64,000 nt of DNA from Toxotes chatareus (GCA_016801885.1 CM028889.1:24620001-24684000), one strand, 5' to 3'. Counted from the stretch's first letter, positions 34,001 through 44,540 are shown. Made by a program: numbers and translations. Notes: a model not told the origin generated them from the sequence alone.

Positions 34001-36831
34001 TCTCCACTGATGTCGTGGGTGATGGAGCATTCATAGGTGCCACTGTCATGAGAGGTGGCTTGTGGGATACTGAGGGTGTAGATGACCTGGTCAGGAAAAG
34101 CCTGTTTCGTCTGAACTGCGTCCACAGCCTATAAGAACAGAGGAACAGCAGGGGTTTGAGATCCTACTCACCGGAACAGAGGAAAGGGTGGGTAACAGGA
34201 TATTTGAATGTCTTAACTCTCAGTGTTTTTCCGCTTTACAGGTACGTTTTTAATATATCAGAGTCAGTGTGTCGTTCAGCTGAAAGGCAAATGGTTAAAA
34301 CACTTGTGGGGCCACAGCAGATAAATCAGGATCACAGAGCCTTTTAAAAGCCTGTAATTGCAACTGAGACCAAAACCAGGAGTCAAGAGTCCTGCGTTCC
34401 TGCCCTCACTGTCTCTGGAAAAGGGTTTAGAGGAATTCCATGCACAAAAACAGACATGTTCTATAAATTAAGAATCAGAAAATAAATACAAACAAACATA
34501 AATTGCACACGAAACTCTTTCAGATCCTTGCTCCTGCAACACTTCATGTTTTGCTGTCTGTCATGTGCAGACAGCATCTGTCCTACATGTCTCAAGGTCA
34601 CCAGGGTCAAAGGATTTACTATCCTTTTTTCCCCTCTTTTGAACTGCCTCCTTCCCTCAAGCCATTTGTGCTGAACTTTAACTTCCACGTCAGTGTCTTT
34701 CGCATGGGGTTAGCTGCAGCAGGAGCTGTTTGGCTGACTGTCCTCATAATGAAGACATAACATTCAGTTACTGCTTTCCTAACACATACTTTGTAACCAC
34801 TAAGGGCCATTCTCAGAGCTATATTCCACTTGCCACTGCTAGGTTTAGGTCCAAAACCATTATTCGCTAATTTAAGGCTCAGTGCTGCTGGGTAGGAAAT
34901 GACATGGAAACATGACAAGGGGATGAAGGAAATAGTGCAGCACAGACAGGACGGGCGGATGAAGCCGTAGAGGAGACTATACTGAAATTCTAAAAAAACG
35001 CAGAAATCAAAAGAACTGCATTCTTGCCTGTTTCTTAGGGTGGAGCCACTGCTGCCGAAAGCCCAGCCCAGCGGGAGCGGCGCAGGTGATGTTGAAAGGT
35101 TGCCCGGCTCTCACGTTTTCCTCACTGGCTTTTACTTCCACATCAAAATCCTCCATATCCACGGGGGCTACAGGGAGACCACCAGAAAGCAGATATCAGC
35201 GCCGTCATCCCACATGTCCCAAGATAGTGACAACTTGATTACCATGAGCTCATTCATCATCGAATGGTGGCTCGGTAGGTCGTCATTACTCACACACACA
35301 CACACACACACACACAGAGTGAAAACAGACATGTTAAGTCATCTCCCCCTGTGATAATGACATAATGTCATGCCTCTCATACAGTGAGATCACCCTGCAG
35401 CCTTCTCATGGTAAACAGACTTGGTTAATGTTTCCAGCTGTGCAGCTTTTGAATCTTTATCCTGTCACTTTAGCGCTTTTTCAAAAGAAATGCACAATAG
35501 TGATTTTATTCTTACTTATTATAAATTGTTTACGTCATGAAGACAGTACACATTAATTACATGTAGTGAGAATCTGCATAGATTCAGTTATCTTCTCATA
35601 CCACTCATCAATCTATGTTTATGTCAACTTACCCACAGCATAAACAACACTTCTGACCGTCTGGCCACTGACAGTGGTTTCACACTGGTACTGCCCAGGA
35701 GAGAGGCTCCCGAAGAAGCCCGTCTTGCTGTCGTAAAAGGCAGATATCACCTCTCCACTGGGGACACTCCTCAGGGTGACGTCTAGATGAGGGTCAGATA
35801 CACGGCAGGAGATGGGTTCTCCCATGTCCACGGGGACCACCGAGTTATCAGGGGTCTCTGGAACAAATGGGGCCTGGGGATCTAGGTGCGGGGGGAGAGG
35901 AATGAGGTCACACTGTGCAACTGGATGTGGTTGGAGTGAAAAGCATTACTGCCATCACCCAGTATGCTTATACTTAATTTCGTAGCTTCCATATATTTTA
36001 TTCTGACACATATTTGCTGATTTATTTTTTAGACTCTACATTCTTTTAAAGCGAGACTAAAGAGGATATAACACTGTGTTCCTCATGCAAATCAAAGTTT
36101 ACCTCATAAGCTGTAAAACTCAGCAGCTCAGAGGTTTTACTGCTACAGCCTTACTTCGTCTGGCATGACCAGTAAGCTCATGATGGCTAATGCTGACATG
36201 CGTTTGCTAATTTCAGACAGTGTTGTGTAACTGATCTTGCTGATAAGTTATTTCTCTAACTTTATGATTGTTTTCCGTGTTTTAGAATTTCCAATTATCC
36301 CATAATCACAACTTGTGCTGAATAGTCACAGTTTAAATTTTCACAGGCACCATGAGGGAGAAGCATGTTCACCTGGCACATAGACATATATTTCCGCATC
36401 GTCCTCCTCTCTCCTGTCGCCCTGCTCCTCCTCACCCTCCTGCTCCTGGGTTTCATAGTCACACGTGTAATAGCCGGTGTTTTCCACCGTTGCGTTGTAA
36501 ATGAAGAGCGTCGCCGTGTAGTATCCCGGATAAACGAAGGTGTTTTCCGGCAGGGGATCCACCCAAACCACGTTCCTTTTCCCGGTGCAGCTTATGTTGA
36601 ACACGGAGTTGGGCTGCAGGATGAACTCCTTTTCATTGGACACAATGGTCGGTGGCGACAGCCCGCAGGTAACTGAAAGGCAGTTTTGAAAACATTAGTT
36701 AAAGCTGTGGAAAAATTTATCAATTAAAAAAGAAAAAAAAACAGTTTTTTTACATGCAGATTATTTTACCTACCTGAAACCAGCACCAACAAAATACCCC
36801 CAAAGACGACATTCGTCCTCACCCCATCCAT
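23686..36831 (-). CDS. pdgfra: Platelet-derived growth factor receptor alpha with a duplicated D1-D4 ectodomain (nine Ig domains predicted)
   Basis: PDGF receptor tyrosine kinase of the cell surface. 28 coding exons: 36774-36831, 36373-36672, 35633-35881, 35028-35167, 33966-34128, 33360-33552, 32872-32987, 32485-32781, 32136-32402, 31849-31976, 31539-31707, 31225-31414, 30950-31065, 30689-30815, 30381-30577, 29691-29785, 29198-29330, 28782-28886, 28103-28213, 27523-27676, 26703-26863, 26267-26382, 25592-25714, 25374-25485, 25182-25281, 24854-24959, 23925-24160, 23686-23833. All phases agree; total 4,410 nt = 1,469 aa plus stop. Order: signal peptide (about 1-22), extra D1-D4 (20-406), D1'-D4' (407-795), D5 (796-903), TM (about 911-933), juxtamembrane, split kinase (about 980-1342), tail ending DLVEDSFL. 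The alpha identity comes from the kinase insert (YMDM, YVPM), the second ectodomain and the C-terminus. The kinase motifs GSGAFGKV, HRDLAARN and DFG are intact. All introns are GT-AG except intron 4, which is GC-AG. Usual length is about 1,089 aa; the excess is exactly the 387 codons of exons 2-7. Exon joins are my reading, not transcript-confirmed. Confidence 0.9.
24854..28886 (-). other. pdgfra: pdgfra exons 18-26: split tyrosine kinase domain
   Basis: Exon 18 has the glycine loop GSGAFGKV and the VAVK lysine. Exon 19 has SELKIMTHLG. Exon 20 has the hinge TEYCFYGDL. Exon 21 is the kinase insert with the PI3-kinase docking motifs YMDM and YVPM. Exon 22 covers LLSFTYQVAKGMEF. Exon 23 has HRDLAARN, DFGLARD and the activation-loop tyrosine. 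Exon 24 has KWMAPES and DVWSYG. Exons 25-26 complete the C-lobe with CWNSEPEKRPSF. No catalytic residue is missing. Confidence 0.92.
28059..28091. repeat. (TG)n microsatellite in pdgfra intron 19
   Basis: 33 bases of alternating TG, read as (CA)n in the transcript. It starts 12 bases after the donor of exon 19. Confidence 0.95.
29198..29785 (-). other. pdgfra: pdgfra exons 16-17: transmembrane and juxtamembrane
   Basis: Exon 16 (29691-29785) encodes a membrane helix rich in V, L and I, followed by VIWKQ. Exon 17 (29198-29330) encodes KPRYEIRWR and the autoinhibitory juxtamembrane tyrosines in EYIYVDP. Both are nearly identical to human PDGFRA as remembered. Confidence 0.9.
29944..29979. repeat. 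Tandem GGCCCCAAA repeat in pdgfra intron 15
   Basis: About four copies of a 9-10-bp GGGCCCCAAA unit in the intron between D5 and the transmembrane exon. Confidence 0.9.
30381..30815 (-). other. pdgfra: pdgfra exons 14-15: Ig domain 5
   Basis: Membrane-proximal Ig domain (residues about 796-903), present only once. VPAVIVELMDIHHGS matches human PDGFRA VPSSILDLVDDHHGS. Cysteines are in VVC and AVRC, with an additional CKNIK...CAND pair typical of PDGFR D5. Confidence 0.88.
30950..32781 (-). other. pdgfra: pdgfra exons 8-13: canonical PDGFR-alpha D1'-D4'
   Basis: Six exons of 297, 267, 128, 169, 190 and 116 nt with the same phases 1, 1, 0, 1, 2, 1 as exons 2-7. Motifs shared with human PDGFRA include NSGLFVT, HTGYYSC, IYIYVPDPD, YDSR and LIRAKEEDSG. 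This is therefore the orthologous ectodomain. It has no signal-peptide exon of its own: only a 90-bp intron (32782-32871) separates it from the extra block, so it must be transcribed with exon 1 far upstream. Confidence 0.9.
32782..32871 (-). other. Junction intron between the two ectodomain blocks
   Basis: A 90-bp phase-1 intron with donor GTAAGA and acceptor TTCTTTCAG. Much of it is a GTCT/ATCT microsatellite (about 32822-32868 on the plus strand). It joins the last D4 codons (KVK) to APTALMF in frame. Confidence 0.8.
34000..35027 (-). other. pdgfra intron 4 (34129-35027) with GC donor, adjoining exon 5
   Basis: The frame and the neighbouring domain boundary put the end of exon 4 at CAG followed by GCAAGA, a GC-AG intron with an otherwise good donor consensus. 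No GT donor nearby keeps the frame. Apart from this the 899-bp intron holds nothing recognisable. Confidence 0.65.
35290..35316. repeat. (CA)n microsatellite in pdgfra intron 3
   Basis: About 13 CA units between exons 3 and 4. Confidence 0.95.
36774..36831 (-). CDS. pdgfra: pdgfra coding exon 1 (signal peptide)
   Basis: ATG at 36829-36831. It encodes MDGVRTNVVFGGILLVLVS and ends in phase 1 before donor GTAGGT. An acceptor (CTTTATAG) just upstream, with the exon starting at about 36849, suggests that a separate non-coding exon precedes it, as in mammalian PDGFRA. Confidence 0.85.
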
Positions 36832-36851
36832 GACTATGGATGTTCTGGCCT

Positions 36852-36905
36852 ATAAAGACAGAGAAGCAACTTATTTAGATAAAGACAGAGAAGCAACTTA
36901 TTTAG
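36852..36905. repeat. Perfect 27-bp tandem duplication next to the pdgfra exon 1 acceptor
   Basis: Two identical 27-base units, 36852-36878 and 36879-36905, beginning ATAAAGACAGAGAAGC. On the minus strand they double the pyrimidine tract just upstream of the acceptor of the ATG-containing exon. Confidence 0.9.
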
Positions 36906-37436
36906 TCAACAAGTCAGGAGAACACTTTTTTTGGTCCTTCCTGATAAGATACGATACCACTGTCTCCACTTTTTAAAATCACAGTTGATAACATTACTAT
37001 TTAATCAATAAATCAATAGCTCATTGACTTCTTGATGCCCTGTCGAGCCCAGCACGCTGACCCCAGCAACTCAGGCCGTAATAACCGCACAAAGAGTTTA
37101 ACTGCAGCTCTAATGACCTGTGGTTCTCCTGCGTCACTTCAATGCTGAACCGGGACCCATGTGAATTTTATCACAGGGATACATTAATTGTTATTAGTAA
37201 AATGGGGGTGCACGATAACAAGGCAGCTGGGGCAGGATGGAGAGGACAGGCTCCTCTGCCCTCGCTGCAGCGCTCCAAGTGAACACGAGGGCTGTCGGTA
37301 GAGGGCGACACAGTCCACTATATGAGGGCATCGAGCCTCCTCACCGATCCCATCGTTTCCAGTTTGCCCATTCGACTTTCTAAAGTTTTTGTTCTCGTTA
37401 AACTGAAGGGGGAAAAATCACCTTTTTTTGACTTAC

Positions 37437-37500
37437 GAAATTTGGGGGTTTGAGTCTAAGGTGCGATTTTCCTATTTAATCTTTCTGTTACTGGGCCAAC
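37437..37500 (-). promoter_or_regulatory. Candidate non-coding first exon of pdgfra
   Basis: A donor-like GTAAGT on the minus strand at 37431-37436 would end a non-coding exon at 37437 and could splice to the acceptor at about 36850. The 5' boundary shown is arbitrary. There is no direct evidence for transcription. Confidence 0.25.
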
Positions 37501-39877
37501 CATGTGTTTTTCTAAGCGAAGGACGCCTTATTGAGACACTGTCAGGTTTGGTCCTGACTGGTCATAACTCATCACACTGTCATGTTTAATGTTTTCACGG
37601 AGATCTGCAACGGACATCCCTCTGGTCTGCTGCTGGATCCGGGTTTTCATCAGGGGCCCCGGAGAACAAACCCCGTCTGTTCCTTCTAAAATCACCCAGC
37701 TCCACTTCACGGATTATTCGATTTTAAAAAGTTCGATGTTTAATCTGTAACTCTTGGTTGTGTTTTTTTTTTTCTGTTTCTCAGATTTCTTCAGTATCCT
37801 CGGTGTCTATCCACAGTGTCCCCAAACAACAAAACTTGGCCCTTGCAAAGCTTCCTGTGGCTGTCCGCTCTGGCTCACCCAAAACGGGCTAAATTATCCG
37901 TGGGCAACCTGGGTTTGTTAACTCTATAATTAGAGGACCGACTCCACACATAACTGCATACTCGCTTGGGAATCAGTTGACAAGATGCTTAATCCGTTTT
38001 GACGTGTTTGCGCATACGCCTCATCTTAAACAAATTCTTTTTTTTTTTTTTCCAATTAATTTTTTTTTTTTTTTGCCTTGGCTTGGCCAAGATCCTCCAG
38101 CCACTGTGCGTAAATCTAACTAAGCCAGGAGTGGCAGTCAGGACTGCTCGCATGAACTCCTTTTATTCCCCTGGTCTCCCACCAAGCGACTCAACATATG
38201 TGGCAGATACCAGATGCATGGCTCTGCTGGGCTGGATACATTTGAGCAACAGCTGATAACGCTTGTCTCAACTTTGTGCCCTCCACGGATGGTTCAGTTC
38301 CGCCTCAGAAGGCTGATTTCCGTGGAAATGATTGTGAAGAAACTGTCTATATAGGAACATTGAGCAATAAGTGCATCAGTGCATTCTTTTTTAAGTTTGG
38401 AGAATCTTTTGTCTAAATATTTGAGCAATTTTAAGTAGTATTCCGGCGCAAAATCCCTCGATGACCCAGCAGGGTAGGTGGTTCATGAAGAATGCGTCGT
38501 GGCTCCAAAACACACTCAGTTCTTCTTTTCCTCCCTCTTGAATCCATTGAGCTGCAGCTCTGCAGCCTCAGACGGATTCATTCCAGTGTCGATTTTCCAT
38601 TTTAATTCCTCACATTCCACGGACAGACGAGAAAACAATGTGATGCACAATTTCCAATGTGTTTCCCATTAAATGCCAGGCAGCATCCCACAATGGTGCC
38701 TTCAGTCTCGGAGGTGACACCTCCAGCTGTGAGGCCGAGACCGAGCGCTTTTATCCAGCAGAGTCAGCCACCTCTCCCTGCTCGGCGTCCAGGGGGGTGG
38801 GGTGGGGTGGGGGGACCATATGGTGCACGGGGAACCGACATCTAATCTAAAAAGTGTCATGCATTGCCTAATGCAGAAGTTGCATACATCTTGCAGGCCT
38901 GCAAAGCATTTTAGTGAATAAAACTTCTCAAGAAACTTTTCCAGAGCTACCGCCTAAAATGAAAACGCTCATGTTATAATTGGATAAACTAATTAAGACT
39001 GCAATTAAACTCCCGCTAGACCCACAGAAAAGGAATCCATCATAGATTCGCCTCGCTTTATGAGACCAAAAAAAAAAAAAAACTTTTTAAAAGACTGGAA
39101 ATTTTCAGTCATCTTTTTGATTCCAACACAACCTTTTCTATTACCTTTGAGTTATCCCCTCTTTATATTCCTTTCGTGTAAGTATATCCACAATGAATTG
39201 GTCGCTCCAAAAGGCGCAGTAAGGGTCCTTTGCCGCGGCTATAATCCTCAGAGATCCTGCGCTGTGAGAGCATATGTGCGACCCTCTGTCCGCATCCACG
39301 ACCGCCCTCACAACTGCGCTCCAGCTACAGCGACCTGTAACTGATTCAATGTTACAGTCCACCCTCCTCCTCTCCTCCACCCCCCTCCGAAAAAAAGTAA
39401 TCATCTGGCTCAAAGTAAATAACTCTCAGGAAATGACCACCCCCCTCTCCTCTCTTCTAGCGTTGGACCCCTTTTTTCCAAAGTAAGAGTCTCGTCGCGG
39501 GTGAACATGCAGATGAATGTCCCCGCTGAAACGAGGGGATGGAGCGGCATTTTCACGGGGTTCTGTTCGGATAAGAGACTGTTTGGAGGAAAATGTAAGT
39601 CTGGTGTGTATTCTGAGGAACTTCTGTTGCGTTTAATGATGTTTTACTTCCACAAATTCCCAACAATGTTCTTGTTTTGTGGCTGTAATTGTTGGCGTCA
39701 GCAAACGTTTTCACCAGCTTCCAATAAACAATTTGTTCTTATTTTTTACAGCTTTCCTGCGGGTTGCATGGCAGCGTCGCAGTGAATGGATACAGTTCAT
39801 GTGCATCAGACAGAAAGTGGGAACGGTGGAGTGAAGGTCTCATAGAGGGCGCTCCAACACCATCATATCACAAGCCA

Positions 39878-39879
<2 letters not shown>

Positions 39880-39933
<54 letters not shown>
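39880..39933. repeat. (TC)n microsatellite
   Basis: 54 bases of alternating TC upstream of pdgfra. Confidence 0.97.
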
Positions 39934-39936
<3 letters not shown>

Positions 39937-40639
39937 AAAAGACACACACACACACACCTTACATTTTGGTAAAAGAAATTAGATAACCATCAGGATAGGT
40001 CTTCCTTGTTTACTGGCACACATGCGTCAGCTGTTTACCGAGTCCTGAAGCACCGACATTTTTTTGAACTCCACCCCCCTTTTACCCCGGGGCTCTCCTG
40101 GTGGGCAGCAGAAGAATAATGGGTCTCTACAAATCACCTATCTCTGGGCACAGAAGCGGGGCACCAGTCTCTTCATGGAGCAGAGCCCCGGGGCCGATGT
40201 TCACCGACCCCCCCCCCCACACACACACACACACTCCACCCCCTCCTCCCAACTCCATCCAGCAGCTTGGCGCAATTACTTCCACATGTTGCCGAAAAGA
40301 ACAGTGTCCTTGTTCTCCAAACAAAGGATCTCAACTTCGGAAGGCTGAGCTTACCTCAGGCCGGTTTGAGGTTCCCTGCTTTTATTTTCTTTTTCACCAA
40401 AAAACAGGTATGGCTGTAACAAAACTACACCCAGTAAACTGCTGTTTTAGAGGCAGTCTTGAAGCCAATGCAAACCATCTACTAAAAAAAAAGTTTTTTT
40501 TGTTTTGAATGAATTTTGCATAATGTAAGTCAAATATCGGCCTTCAATAAAACGTAAAAAGTAGCTTTTTTACAGTTAAAAAATGATTGTGGCGACGCGG
40601 GGCCACATATTTGTGTTTCCTCTGGCTCAGTGTATACCC

Positions 40640-40830
40640 GATTCCTCGGCTCAAGTCCGGCCCACATACAGCATGACTGTCAGATGCTACTTCCACATCT
40701 GGACCAATTCTGACACACACACAGAAAATCTTCCTGGCTGTCAGCCAGCACTGGAGGATAACAGCCGGAATCAGCCCAGATGTGGAAGGAACTGGGCCAC
40801 ACTCGGGCCGAGCATCCTGGCAAATGATGT
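40640..40830. repeat. Possible interspersed repeat with inverted GGCCCA/CAGATGTGG words
   Basis: CCGGCCCACATACAGCATG, ACATCTGG and its inverse CCAGATGTGG, and CTGGGCCACACTCGGGCC recall a fish repeat made of GGCCCAGATGTGG-type units. Boundaries are uncertain. Confidence 0.3.
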
Positions 40831-41338
40831 CCCAGAAGTTTCACTTTACTGTGTGGGGAGTCATTAAGAAGAATCCCCAAATTATTACAACTAAATATCA
40901 CTGAAGAGTTCACTGAGTCACAACAGGTATGTTCTTGACAGTGTGAGATGCTGAAGCACTTTTATGATCCATGCAGGTTCCATCAAATACGAGTACCGTG
41001 TTCCATACGTGATTCTTGGACAGTCTTAGCTTAAAATTGTTGCAGGATGGAAGTGAATGTATTTGCAGCGGCCTGATTAAACTACTGCAGTCAGGATGTT
41101 TGCAGTCCTCCCTCGAATGGCTCTTCTCCTTATCAAGGTTACTCATCCTGTCTGTTGGCTCTGCCTCCATTTGTCCACCAGGGGGCTTTGGAGAAATTGG
41201 AACGACTGATAAAATAAGTATCTACTCTAGCATAGGTTGAAAGGAAGCTTATCAAAATGGAATTAAATATTAAACTGAGTCTATTGTATAATTTCGACAT
41301 GTGGTTTGTCCATCCTGTGTCTATAATACAGGCCTACA

Positions 41339-41382
41339 CCCGGAGAGCAACAGCGCCCTGACCGGAGAGCACCAGCGCCCTG
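41339..41382. repeat. 22-bp tandem duplication
   Basis: Two units of CCGGAGAGCA-[A/C]-CAGCGCCCTG, nearly identical, in an otherwise unique GC-richer patch. Confidence 0.85.
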
Positions 41383-41722
41383 ACTTGCCTCGCGTCTGTA
41401 AGCTACCTTATTTACAATTTAAGTAATAGATGACTAAGCTGATGTTTTGTAGTTCAGTCTTGCTGATCAAGTCTGCGTTTGCCAAAAGTTGTCAGTGAGG
41501 TGAAACGCTCTGATCAGGTCCTTCTGCGAGCTGCACGTCTATGATTGTGACAACGTAAGTGGCCTAAACAGATGTCGACATGCACCACATCACGTCCTGG
41601 AGGCCGATAGATGTGATCGGTCTTTGAAGATGACTCCAGGGGACAGACGGTGGCCTTCGGGCGGCGGCCCCTGGGGGAGCTGTCCAGCGTGCTGAAATCT
41701 CGCGTTACCAGTCTAGATTGAA

Positions 41723-41743
41723 TATCTATCTATCTATCTATCT
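41723..41743. repeat. (TATC)n microsatellite
   Basis: About five TATC units. Confidence 0.9.
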
Positions 41744-43014
41744 AAATAATGAATACATACATAAAAATAATTCTTCCTCCTTTTATTTTATTTTATACTT
41801 TCCTCAGATACTTTTGAGGCCTTGCGAGGAGCCACTTTCTGGCCATTCAGCCATCAACCGTAAATATGGGTGAGGGTTTTTTTGTTTGTTTTTTTACAGT
41901 ACAAAACAACAACAATGACTACTAAAGCGTACATCCCAATAAATGAATAAATACAGCCGTAAAAAAAAGAAAAGCCGTAACAGTACCAGGCTACACAGAC
42001 ACCACGTTACCCAACACATTACCAGTTTCCAAAAACCACTTAAACACTGTAAACACACTGTAAGATGAGTTGAAGTCATTTTACTGCCTAAAGCAGTTTT
42101 TTTGGCCTAATCATATGAAGAACAGCAAAACAAATTGGCATTATTTTTCCAACATCAACACAAATAAAATAATAAATAAATTCGCTGGTGTTCCTGTGGC
42201 CGTGACTCTCCCTGAGTGTGAATGTACTTGAATTTGTTTATGCAAAGAGAGATTTACCCACTTGACTTTTACTTTTGAAAGGTCGCCATTATGATGCATT
42301 AACAACCCTCTCCCTTCAACACACACACACTTACACCTAAAGAGAAACATTAGCCCCTCAACACTGTGACAGGCAAATTAGACTCCTCAATTATTCACAA
42401 AGTACCAAATCCAATGGCCTAAATGTTACACATTTCCCAGCTTGGTCCCCGGAGAAACCTGTGGCTTGATAATAGGAGGCCATCATCACTTTAAGAAACA
42501 CGTTTTACTGTACAAAAGGGAAACAGCTTCCTCTTCCAGGACTCTTCACAGCGAGATATTTAGATTTAGATGAGAGCTATAGGCCGCATGTATGGAGGAT
42601 GGATATTGCGCAGTTGATTCATAAACAAGGCGGACGTCTCTACAGGGAAAGACAGCGCTGCTCCCCTCTTTTCTACACTGGCACTTCAGCTTCTTCGAGC
42701 CTCTATCTCTCCGCATGAGACAGCAGCTGCAACTGGCTGAAAAGCGCTCTTATTAATTATCTTTTGTCATGCGTAATTGCCACATTTTCAATAGTGGCTG
42801 AGGCCTGACGTTTTTGGAGTGGTCTCGTTTTCCTGTGCATTAGTAGGTATATAGCCTTTTTTTTTTTTTAAATTAATATTCCGCAGTCTCTACGTTGCGT
42901 TGTTGTAAAGTGTTGGGAGTAAATGTGATGGCAGGTTTTAGTGAATGTGACAGTTTGTGACAGAGACACCCATTCGGCCCGGACAAACAGATCTACTCTC
43001 AAAAAGAGCTTCAG

Positions 43015-43335
43015 CCTATTATAATGGCCTTAGAGCCTGAGATCACGTCCTCTGGGGCTCTCTCAAAACTGCGGTTTATTCTATTGTTAATCGCTTAAAA
43101 TGCTGCATTTGGTCTTTCACACCTGCAAGGGAACTCTAATTCGATTAATAGGAACTTCAATATATATTCATTAGATGGCTTTCTCCCAATAATATATGAT
43201 CACCAGCGGGATGTGAAAGGGGATCATTTATTCCCGCTCTGAATGGGTCTGTGTGAGACCAAAACTTCACCTGCTTCCCCTCTCAATTAGGAATGTATCC
43301 CAAACTCTGACAGAAACGAGTTAAATTAGGCGTCA
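43015..43335. promoter_or_regulatory. Candidate conserved regulatory element near gsx2
   Basis: Non-repetitive, non-coding sequence with dense homeodomain-type cores (CTAATTCGATTAATA, TCATTAGATGG, GTTAATCG) about 2 kb 3' of gsx2. This composition is typical of conserved elements around developmental transcription factors. Conservation itself could not be tested. Confidence 0.3.
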
Positions 43336-44534
43336 GCTAATTTCCAGTGGCCCCTCCCTCGTAATCCCTCCTCAGAGTCTTTCCATTTGAGCATGCCCCC
43401 TTTAATTCACCATAAGTTGAAAGGTTCAAATAGTGCCTAATGAAACAGTGACTAAATCGTTCTCTCTCCCTCGGAGGAACCCTGTAGCTGTCTCTCAAAG
43501 CTCTCTGAGCACACAGCCGTCGGGGGTCTCCGGCTAAATGCGAGTCCCAAGGCAGGACAATCTAACCTGTCAAAGCCTTTGCCCACTTCTATATATCCTT
43601 GTTCTGTGGTTTCAAGCAATAGCAGCATAATCAACCAACGTGGGACCGAAAACGCAATTAAACTCGTTTTGGACAACGAAAAATCTTTTCAAAAGGGACC
43701 ATTAATGGACTATTGGCTGCTCCCCAGGGGCGTTATCGGGTACCCTTTTGTGGTCAGATCTAAGGAGAAATTACAGCTACACTTTCATATAAGCTCACTC
43801 CATCCATTTAGAATTAAATAGCTTATATCATGTAAATGGAGCTCTGCTACATAATGTGTCCAAATAAAATACGCACAGTGATCACTGGGACATACCGGTC
43901 TATTAAACATAACACCAAGAGTGTAATATTGACAGCTTAATAATCAGAGCTGTCAGCTGATTGAAAATAGTTGGAAAGGTTGTTTTGCGAAACCTGTTGT
44001 GATAGATAACTGCGCTTATAGTAGATGTGCTTTTATGTAAAACTCCATTAATGCAGTCCAATAAAAAGCTAGCTCTGGGAAATCTGAAGTTTTTGTTGAG
44101 ACAAAATGATTCAACTGTTTTGTCAGTTTTAGGCTCGAGTTAGTGCTGGTGTTTTGTCCACTCACATGTACATCTGTTTAATATATGAATATATAGTTAC
44201 ACTGTTCTGTTTTGCATTATATTATATATATCAAAAATATAATATATACAGTATATTTCTGATAATCAATATATCAAGAAAAAATAAATTGTCAATATGT
44301 AAATAGAGTATTTGCAGAAATGTATGCAAATACAAAAAGGAAGGAGAGTAATTTTTCTGGCCCATTTTGATTGTAATATTTGCATTTGAAGCAAAAATAT
44401 ATATATATTTTTTTCAAATTCTTATCAATAGTAAAAAACAAAAAAAGTAGTATTAGATTCTTCGTTGTTACAGCTGAACACACTTTTGATCATAGTAAGT
44501 CAATACATCGGAGTTCTTGGGTCAACTCGTCACG

Positions 44535-44540
44535 TTTATT
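44535..44540 (-). terminator. Candidate gsx2 distal polyadenylation signal
   Basis: AATAAA on the minus strand about 440 bases after the gsx2 stop. A second cluster at 44869-44879 lies about 100 bases after the stop, and either could be used. Confidence 0.3.

Larger units (their letters stand above)
32872..36672 (-). other. pdgfra: pdgfra exons 2-7: extra ectodomain block (Ig D1-D4)
   Basis: Six exons of 300, 249, 140, 163, 193 and 116 nt with end phases 1, 1, 0, 1, 2, 1. D1 (residues about 20-119) has cysteines in NISC and YYTC and ends EIYVYVPDP. D2 (120-202) has ISCRVSDP, YDSKTGF and YQC. D3 (203-303) has NITC and YEC. D4 (304-406) has no cysteine pair, as usual for class III D4, but keeps VTWLKDG and NGNYTI. 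The block is open throughout and keeps several NxS/T glycosylation sites. It is PDGFR-like (PTIVSNEKE recalls human PDGFRA PSILPNENE) but differs strongly from the second block, so it is not a recent copy. Confidence 0.85.
36906..44533. other. gsx2-pdgfra intergenic region
   Basis: No coding exon found. It should contain the pdgfra promoter and 5' exon (37-38.5 kb), a long (TC)n tract, small tandem repeats near 41.34 kb, and AT-rich, homeodomain-site-rich sequence at 42.4-43.9 kb that may be regulatory. Confidence 0.55.

Noticed and set aside
32872..36831. Exons 1-7 as a separate, complete receptor or pseudogene upstream of pdgfra
   Set aside because: There is no TM or kinase exon, no terminal exon and only a 90-bp phase-matched intron before exon 8. 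Exons 8 onward have no signal peptide of their own. A single fused gene is the simpler reading.
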